Origin: Bacillota bacterium
GTDB lineage: Bacteria > Bacillota > Clostridia > Lachnospirales > Lachnospiraceae
Direction: 5' to 3'
Assembly (NCBI GenBank): GCA_023423045.1
Contig: JAFAGA010000022.1
Location: forward strand, 52,862 to 116,861
DNA length: 64,000 nucleotides
Under the pieces are notes generated by a model. That model saw only the letters and a program-made list of their open reading frames with translations. It was not told the DNA's origin and ran no database searches. This document shows positions 59,774-64,000 of this stretch, piece after piece. Every line of letters starts with the position of its first letter. Position 1 is the first letter of the stretch. The translations under genes and the position numbers were made by a program.

Positions 59774-61402
59774 ATGCAAAAGCGTAAACCATATTATTTG
59801 ATTATAGCTGTATTTTGTTTCGCATCTATAATTAATATATTTCTTCCCTATCTTGAGCTTCCGGAGAGAGAACTGTCAAAGGACGGCATCGTACTGGATG
59901 CGGAACAGGCCGCACTGAACAGCAGTATTATTCGGGAAATTGCAAGGGATACCGGTTTGACCAGGAAAGAGGTATCGAATGTAGCGAAGGGTATTTTAAA
60001 AGGCAAGGAATATGAAGCAATTGTAAAGGATCTGACGGAGGAGGAATACTTTGCAGTTGATATTATAAGCGAGGCTCTGAATTATAAAATTAACGAGATA
60101 AAATCTATCGATTACTTTAACGGGAAGGATTATAATTACTTCGGTTTGATCAATCTGTCGGTAAATGTGATACAACATCTGGAGCAGAATGTCATTGACT
60201 CGGTACTTGTTATTGCAGTCTTGATATTAACGGTTTTACTGCCGCTTGTCTCAGCTGTTTATATGCTGATAACAAAGGGCTTCAAGCACTACGGCCTGGT
60301 GAAAAAGATTGCGGTAATATCCATTCTTCTGAATCTGGTGGGGATGATCTGCGCAAACTCCATCAGCATCGGGGCGCTGCAGGTGGAACAGTTTTTTACA
60401 AGGAACTGGGGTGTCGGTTTCTTTGTGCTTATGATCTCTCAACTGGCGGTATGGCTGGTGGCGACAGTGGCTTCCTACCATGAGCAGGTGGCGGGCTATG
60501 TTACCTGGAGAATGATTGTGAGACAGAGGCAATTAATTATTATGTCCGTACCTTTTTTGATCTACGGCTTTATATTTTACTATTATCCTCTGGCAGGCTG
60601 GACTATGGCGTTTCAGAAGTTTAAGCCGGCAGCAGCCGAGCAGATGTGGATTGCCTGGGAGAAGTTTAAATTCCTTTTCAATGGCAATCTGTTCCTTATG
60701 GTATTTCGCAATACCGTTGCCATGAGTGTAATCAATCTGGTTTTCAGCTTTGCTTTTGCCATAATGTTTGCATTGCTGCTCAATGAGGTGAGGAGCATCA
60801 AAGGGAAGAAGTTTGTCCAGACAGTATCCTACCTCCCTCACTTCTTATCCTGGATTATCGTAGCCGGTATTGTTCAGGATGTGCTGTCCATGGAGACCGG
60901 TATTATTAACGAAGTGGCAACAAAATTGAATATAATTAACACTCCCATCAACTATTTTGCCGATCCAAAGTATTTCTGGTGGATTATAGTCTTTGCCGTT
61001 GTATGGAAGGAGACAGGCTGGAACAGTATTATCTATCTTGCAACCATGACCTCCATCAATCCGGATTTGTATGAGGCGGCTGCCATTGACGGTGCCGGAA
61101 GACTGCGCAAGATGCTTCATATCACCCTGCCGGGGATCAGATCCACCATATTTGTCCTGTTAATTATTAATCTGGGGATGATTATGAATTCCGGCTTTGA
61201 GGCCCAGTATCTATTGGGGAAGGATCTGAACAGAGCCACCTCCTATGTAATTGATGTATTTGTTCTTGATAACTCCTTCGGTGCGGGGGTTGACTTTTCC
61301 CTTGGTACCGCAGCAGGTATCTTTAAGAGCGTTGTAAGCATCCTGTTGATATTCGTCGCTAACCGTGCTGCCAAGGCGGCCGGCCAGGAGCGATTATTCT
61401 AG
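59774..61402 (+). CDS. CUT1 ABC permease with a large N-terminal extension (LplB-like)
   Basis: A 542-residue protein; LplB-type permeases are usually ~300. The C-terminal ~300 residues are the standard permease (SVPFLIYGFIFYYYPLAGWT to the end, EAA loop YEAAAIDGAGRLRKMLHITL). The first ~245 residues add one membrane segment (7-25), a ~115-residue hydrophilic and probably extracytoplasmic region (GLTRKEVSNVAKGILKGKEY), and three more segments between about 143 and 232. The extension may help bind substrate or receptor (inference). The ATG follows GGAGGCG. Stop is 15 bp before the next permease. Confidence 0.9.
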   Translation: MQKRKPYYLIIAVFCFASIINIFLPYLELPERELSKDGIVLDAEQAALNSSIIREIARDTGLTRKEVSNVAKGILKGKEYEAIVKDLTEEEYFAVDIISEALNYKINEIKSIDYFNGKDYNYFGLINLSVNVIQHLEQNVIDSVLVIAVLILTVLLPLVSAVYMLITKGFKHYGLVKKIAVISILLNLVGMICANSISIGALQVEQFFTRNWGVGFFVLMISQLAVWLVATVASYHEQVAGYVTWRMIVRQRQLIIMSVPFLIYGFIFYYYPLAGWTMAFQKFKPAAAEQMWIAWEKFKFLFNGNLFLMVFRNTVAMSVINLVFSFAFAIMFALLLNEVRSIKGKKFVQTVSYLPHFLSWIIVAGIVQDVLSMETGIINEVATKLNIINTPINYFADPKYFWWIIVFAVVWKETGWNSIIYLATMTSINPDLYEAAAIDGAGRLRKMLHITLPGIRSTIFVLLIINLGMIMNSGFEAQYLLGKDLNRATSYVIDVFVLDNSFGAGVDFSLGTAAGIFKSVVSILLIFVANRAAKAAGQERLF

Positions 61403-61417
61403 GAGGAGGGGTTAAGA

Positions 61418-62311
61418 ATGAATCAAAAAAAGAAAAAAAAGAGCAAGGCAGATGTTGCGTTTATTATTGTGAATACGATTATACTGGTTCTGTTCTGTGC
61501 GCTGACGCTGTATCCGATCCTGAATACCCTGGCGGTATCCTTAAACGATGGTATGGATGCGGTTCGCGGTGGTATCCACCTCATTCCGCGTAAATTCACT
61601 TTGCAGAATTTCTATACGGTGATTAAAAAGGATAACATACTTACGGCAATTAGGGTATCCGTTCTCAGAACGGTGGTCGCCACCTTCCTGCATATGTTTA
61701 TTACGGCACTGCTGGCCTACGTGCTGTCAAGGAAGGAATTTCTGTTTGCCAAAGAAGTATCCTTATTCTATGTATTAACTATGTATGTCAGCGGAGGACT
61801 GGTGCCTACCCTGTTATTATACAAGGGTCTGGGGCTAACCAATACTTTCTGGGTATATATTATCCCCGGAATGATCAGTGCTTTCAACATGATTGTGATT
61901 CGTACTTTCATGAACGGCCTTCCGGACAGTTTTGTGGAGTCGGCCCAGGTGGATGGAGCCGGGCATCTGAGGATATTCTTTCGGATTGTACTGCCTTTGT
62001 GTAAGCCGGTAATGGCTACCGTAGCATTATTCATTGCAGTGGGCCAATGGAACTCCTGGTTCGATGCCATGCTGTATAATAACAACCGACCGGATCTGAC
62101 AACATTGCAATATGAGCTGATGAAGCTGCTGTCGTCGGTTTCCCAGCAGCAGGGCAGTGCAAGTATGATGAAGCATGCCGCCAGCCAGGTTACCCCCATC
62201 TCCATCCGTTCTGCAACGGCAATCTTTACCGCCCTTCCCATCGTATGTCTGTATCCGTTCCTGCAGCGGTATTTTATCAGCGGTATGATGATCGGCGGCG
62301 TGAAGGAGTAG
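61418..62311 (+). CDS. CUT1 ABC permease (LplC-like)
   Basis: A 297-residue inner-membrane permease. A Lys-rich N-terminus (KKKKKSKADVAF) precedes six segments. The EAA loop reads VESAQVDGAGHLRIFFRIVL near residue 175, and the C-terminus YPFLQRYFISGMMIGGVKE is typical of this subfamily. GGAGGAGG lies upstream. The ATPase is not encoded nearby; CUT1 importers of this kind usually share an MsmX-type ATPase. Confidence 0.95.
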   Translation: MNQKKKKKSKADVAFIIVNTIILVLFCALTLYPILNTLAVSLNDGMDAVRGGIHLIPRKFTLQNFYTVIKKDNILTAIRVSVLRTVVATFLHMFITALLAYVLSRKEFLFAKEVSLFYVLTMYVSGGLVPTLLLYKGLGLTNTFWVYIIPGMISAFNMIVIRTFMNGLPDSFVESAQVDGAGHLRIFFRIVLPLCKPVMATVALFIAVGQWNSWFDAMLYNNNRPDLTTLQYELMKLLSSVSQQQGSASMMKHAASQVTPISIRSATAIFTALPIVCLYPFLQRYFISGMMIGGVKE

Positions 62312-62330
62312 AGAATATACAGGTTAAGAG

Positions 62331-62373
62331 AGGATAGGAAGTTATTCCTTGCGGATAGTTTCCTGTCCTTTTT
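62331..62373 (+). terminator. Terminator of the ABC importer operon
   Basis: AGGATAGGAA pairs with TTCCTGTCCT with one mismatch, followed by TTTTTATAG. Confidence 0.7.
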
Positions 62374-62516
62374 ATAGTCTTATAAGGAATAAGCCCACCT
62401 TTTACTTGAAATATCTTATGAAAATAGGTAAAATAAGCTTAGAGTTTTGTTGCCAAAGGAAAAGTTCATTCGGACTGCCAGGTTACATGCTTATGACATT
62501 TAAGCAGGAGAAAGTT

Positions 62517-63116
62517 ATGCGTATCGGTTTATTAAGGCATTTTAAGGTGAATTGCCCTCATAAAAGATGGATGACTTCAGAAGAGTTCCGGGAATGGTCG
62601 GAAAAGTATGAAGTTTCAAAGGTGATAAAGAAAAAGGTAGAGATGTATGGGATTGAATGGGATGTCTGCTATGTCAGCGATCTTCCCAGAGCCATTACCA
62701 CAGCAAAAGAAGTCTACAGCGGGAATCTGAAGATCGATAATTTGCTGCGGGAGGTGGATAATGCTCCGTTTATTCATACCGAGCGTATCCGGCTTCCCTT
62801 TGAAGTCTGGCATATATGCGGGCGGCTGGCATGGTATTTCCGTTCGAAAAGCCAGCCGGAGACGATTGTAGGAACTCAGAGGCGTATCAATGCATTTTTG
62901 GACCGGATTGACTGGTCCAAGGAGAACATTCTTGTCGTATTCCACGGATTTATGATATATAATTTCCAGAAGGAACTGCGAAAGCGGGGGTTTGTGGGAG
63001 AGAAGCTTAAGATCGTGAAGAACGGCGTGCTTTATGAATATGTCCGGGAAGAAGAGCAGAAGGAAGCGACAGAGGTAGAGGAAGAGAATGAAGGTAACGC
63101 TAATTTGTGTGGGTAA
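62517..63116 (+). CDS. Histidine phosphatase superfamily protein
   Basis: A 199-residue soluble protein. The phospho-acceptor motif is RIGLLRHFKVN (RHG variant with Phe for Gly) at the N-terminus, followed by CYVSDLPRAITTAKEVYSGN with the second Arg, and the late His in ILVVFHGFMIYNF. The start at 62517 has AGGAG directly upstream; the open frame before it is not protein-like. The RHF instead of RHG may alter activity. The C-terminal ~20 residues are Glu-rich. It overlaps rlmH by 29 bp. Confidence 0.85.
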   Translation: MRIGLLRHFKVNCPHKRWMTSEEFREWSEKYEVSKVIKKKVEMYGIEWDVCYVSDLPRAITTAKEVYSGNLKIDNLLREVDNAPFIHTERIRLPFEVWHICGRLAWYFRSKSQPETIVGTQRRINAFLDRIDWSKENILVVFHGFMIYNFQKELRKRGFVGEKLKIVKNGVLYEYVREEEQKEATEVEEENEGNANLCG

Positions 63117-63567
63117 GCTGAAAGAAAAATACTTATTTCAGGGCGTGGAGGAGTATGCAAAGCGTCTGAACCGGTATTGTAATCTTGAGCTGATTGAACT
63201 GGCGGATGAGAAAACGCCGGACAACGCCAGTGAAGCACAGGAGGAGCAGATCAAACGCAGAGAAGGAGAGAGGATCCTCAAGGTGCTAAAGGAGGATTCC
63301 TATTGTATCGTTCTTGCAATTGACGGAGCCATGCTTACCTCGGAGGAGCTGGCCGCAAAGATAGATACCCTGGGGATATCGGGCTGCAGTCATATCAGCT
63401 TTATCATCGGCGGTTCCCTGGGACTATCCGGAGAGGTATATCGAAGGGCGGATTACAAACTGAGCTTTTCGAAGTTAACCTTTCCGCATCAGCTCATGAG
63501 GGTGATACTGCTGGAGCAAATTTACCGGGCTTACCGAATTATTCATAAGCAGCCTTATCATAAATAG
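63088..63567 (+). CDS. rlmH: 23S rRNA (pseudouridine1915-N3)-methyltransferase
   Basis: Methylates pseudouridine 1915 in helix 69 of 23S rRNA. The 159-residue length is exact for RlmH. VTLICVGKLKEKYLFQGVEE opens the protein; ISFIIGGSLGLSGEVYRRAD carries the SAM-binding SPOUT knot; FPHQLMRVILLEQIYRAYRI and the terminal KQPYHK motif are diagnostic. It starts inside the end of the phosphatase gene. Confidence 0.98.
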   Translation: MKVTLICVGKLKEKYLFQGVEEYAKRLNRYCNLELIELADEKTPDNASEAQEEQIKRREGERILKVLKEDSYCIVLAIDGAMLTSEELAAKIDTLGISGCSHISFIIGGSLGLSGEVYRRADYKLSFSKLTFPHQLMRVILLEQIYRAYRIIHKQPYHK

Positions 63568-63598
63568 TTTTATAATTACGAAGAGGAGGATATAGAGC

Positions 63599-64000
63599 AT
63601 GAATACCATTGATTTTGCAATTAACATGGAATTGGAAGGGCAGAAATATTATTTGGATCAGGCAGAGCTGAACAGGGATAATGAGCTGCATGCTGTATTC
63701 CTGATGCTGGCGGATTCTGAGGAAGGGCATGCGAACTTATTAAGAAGATATAAGAGTAAGGAAGCCTTGACCTTGCAGGCTTTTGTACGGCCTGGACTGA
63801 AATCGGTATTTGATGGTTTAGGAAACTTCTCTAAGGAGGATAATACACGGCAGTTGGATGTCTATCGAATAGCCTGCCAACAGGAAGAAAAAAGTATTCA
63901 ATTATACCGGGAAATGGAGGAGCAGGCCGAGGAGTCCGAGAAGGAACTTTTTCGTTATCTGGTCCGCCAGGAAGAGGAGCATCTGCTCTTATTTGAGGAA
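63599..64000 (+). CDS. Ferritin-like/rubrerythrin-type diiron protein (3' end outside window)
   Basis: 134 residues are visible before the window ends. The four-helix diiron pattern is present: NMELEGQKYYLDQA, then DSEEGHANLLRRY (E-x-x-H), then QQEEKSIQLYREMEE and RQEEEHLLLFEE (E-x-x-H). No rubredoxin domain is visible so far; it could follow outside the window. AGGAGG lies 9 nt before the ATG. Such proteins reduce peroxide in anaerobes. It lies 31 bp after rlmH. Confidence 0.85.
   Translation, partial: MNTIDFAINMELEGQKYYLDQAELNRDNELHAVFLMLADSEEGHANLLRRYKSKEALTLQAFVRPGLKSVFDGLGNFSKEDNTRQLDVYRIACQQEEKSIQLYREMEEQAEESEKELFRYLVRQEEEHLLLFEE

Noticed and set aside
1..64000. CRISPR arrays, tRNA or rRNA genes, intact insertion sequences
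   Set aside because: I saw no regularly spaced direct repeats, no cloverleaf with a CCA-type end, no rRNA-like stretch and no transposase reading frame.

Overview
The window reads as chromosomal DNA of an anaerobic, low-to-moderate GC, Gram-positive Firmicute, most likely a Lachnospiraceae-type Clostridium (Anaerocolumna, Lachnoclostridium or a close relative). The grounds are strong AGGAGG ribosome sites, occasional TTG and GTG starts, lipoprotein signals, rubredoxin, ferredoxin, ferritin and rubrerythrin-like proteins, Rex, a Re-type citrate synthase candidate, and a chorion-class high-cysteine small protein. The species is inferred from gene content only. No rRNA, tRNA, CRISPR array, complete insertion sequence or prophage was seen.

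Layout. 1-3.3 kb: end of glycogen phosphorylase, an overlapping pair of unknown genes, and luxS. 3.6-4.4 kb: a solitary unknown gene. 4.6-11.4 kb: a visibly GC-richer, probably acquired cassette on the minus strand. It encodes zinc-ribbon membrane proteins, two lipoproteins, a membrane-embedded LuxR regulator and an excisionase-type helix-turn-helix protein, and a truncated ORF sits at its edge. 11.9-15.5 kb: an unknown gene, a HAD phosphatase, trpS and a D-2-hydroxyacid dehydrogenase. 15.7-20.3 kb: a polyamine ABC operon (potABCD) led by an XRE-cupin regulator with its own promoter and palindromic operator. 20.5-23.1 kb: aroC, small unknown proteins and a cupin. 23.2-27.8 kb: a manganese/iron-type ABC uptake operon with a DtxR/MntR repressor, a 37-residue membrane peptide at its head and a perfect 16-bp operator.

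28.1-36.5 kb: an intracellular-type subtilase, a PadR/HAAS pair, xylA, ferritin, ferredoxin, rubredoxin, a TcdA-like protein, an HD protein and a DUF554 protein. 36.5-38.9 kb: a NimA-like flavoprotein followed by a decayed stretch with a chromate-transporter remnant, a flavin-reductase-like gene and a WYL regulator collapsed by an internal deletion. 39.2-42.8 kb: Re-citrate synthase candidate, isocitrate dehydrogenase and a GntR regulator; related palindromes overlap the two enzyme promoters. 42.8-47 kb: a nucleotidyltransferase-domain protein, a repeat element, a DUF2500 protein and an ABC-F ATPase. 47.1-51 kb: rex, an unknown gene, acpS, the NAD(P)HX repair enzyme and a MazF-type RNase. 51.4-62.4 kb: a carbohydrate locus with an AraC regulator, a GH109-like NAD-dependent enzyme, a YesM/YesN-type two-component pair and a CUT1 ABC importer with an unusually extended first permease. 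62.5-64 kb: a histidine phosphatase, rlmH and the start of a ferritin-like protein.

The most notable items are the zinc-ribbon/membrane-LuxR cassette, the metal-uptake operon with its leader peptide and HTH-fused permease, the citrate synthase/IDH/GntR set with shared palindromes, a two-copy palindromic repeat near 33.7 and 44.0 kb, and the in-frame collapsed WYL regulator.
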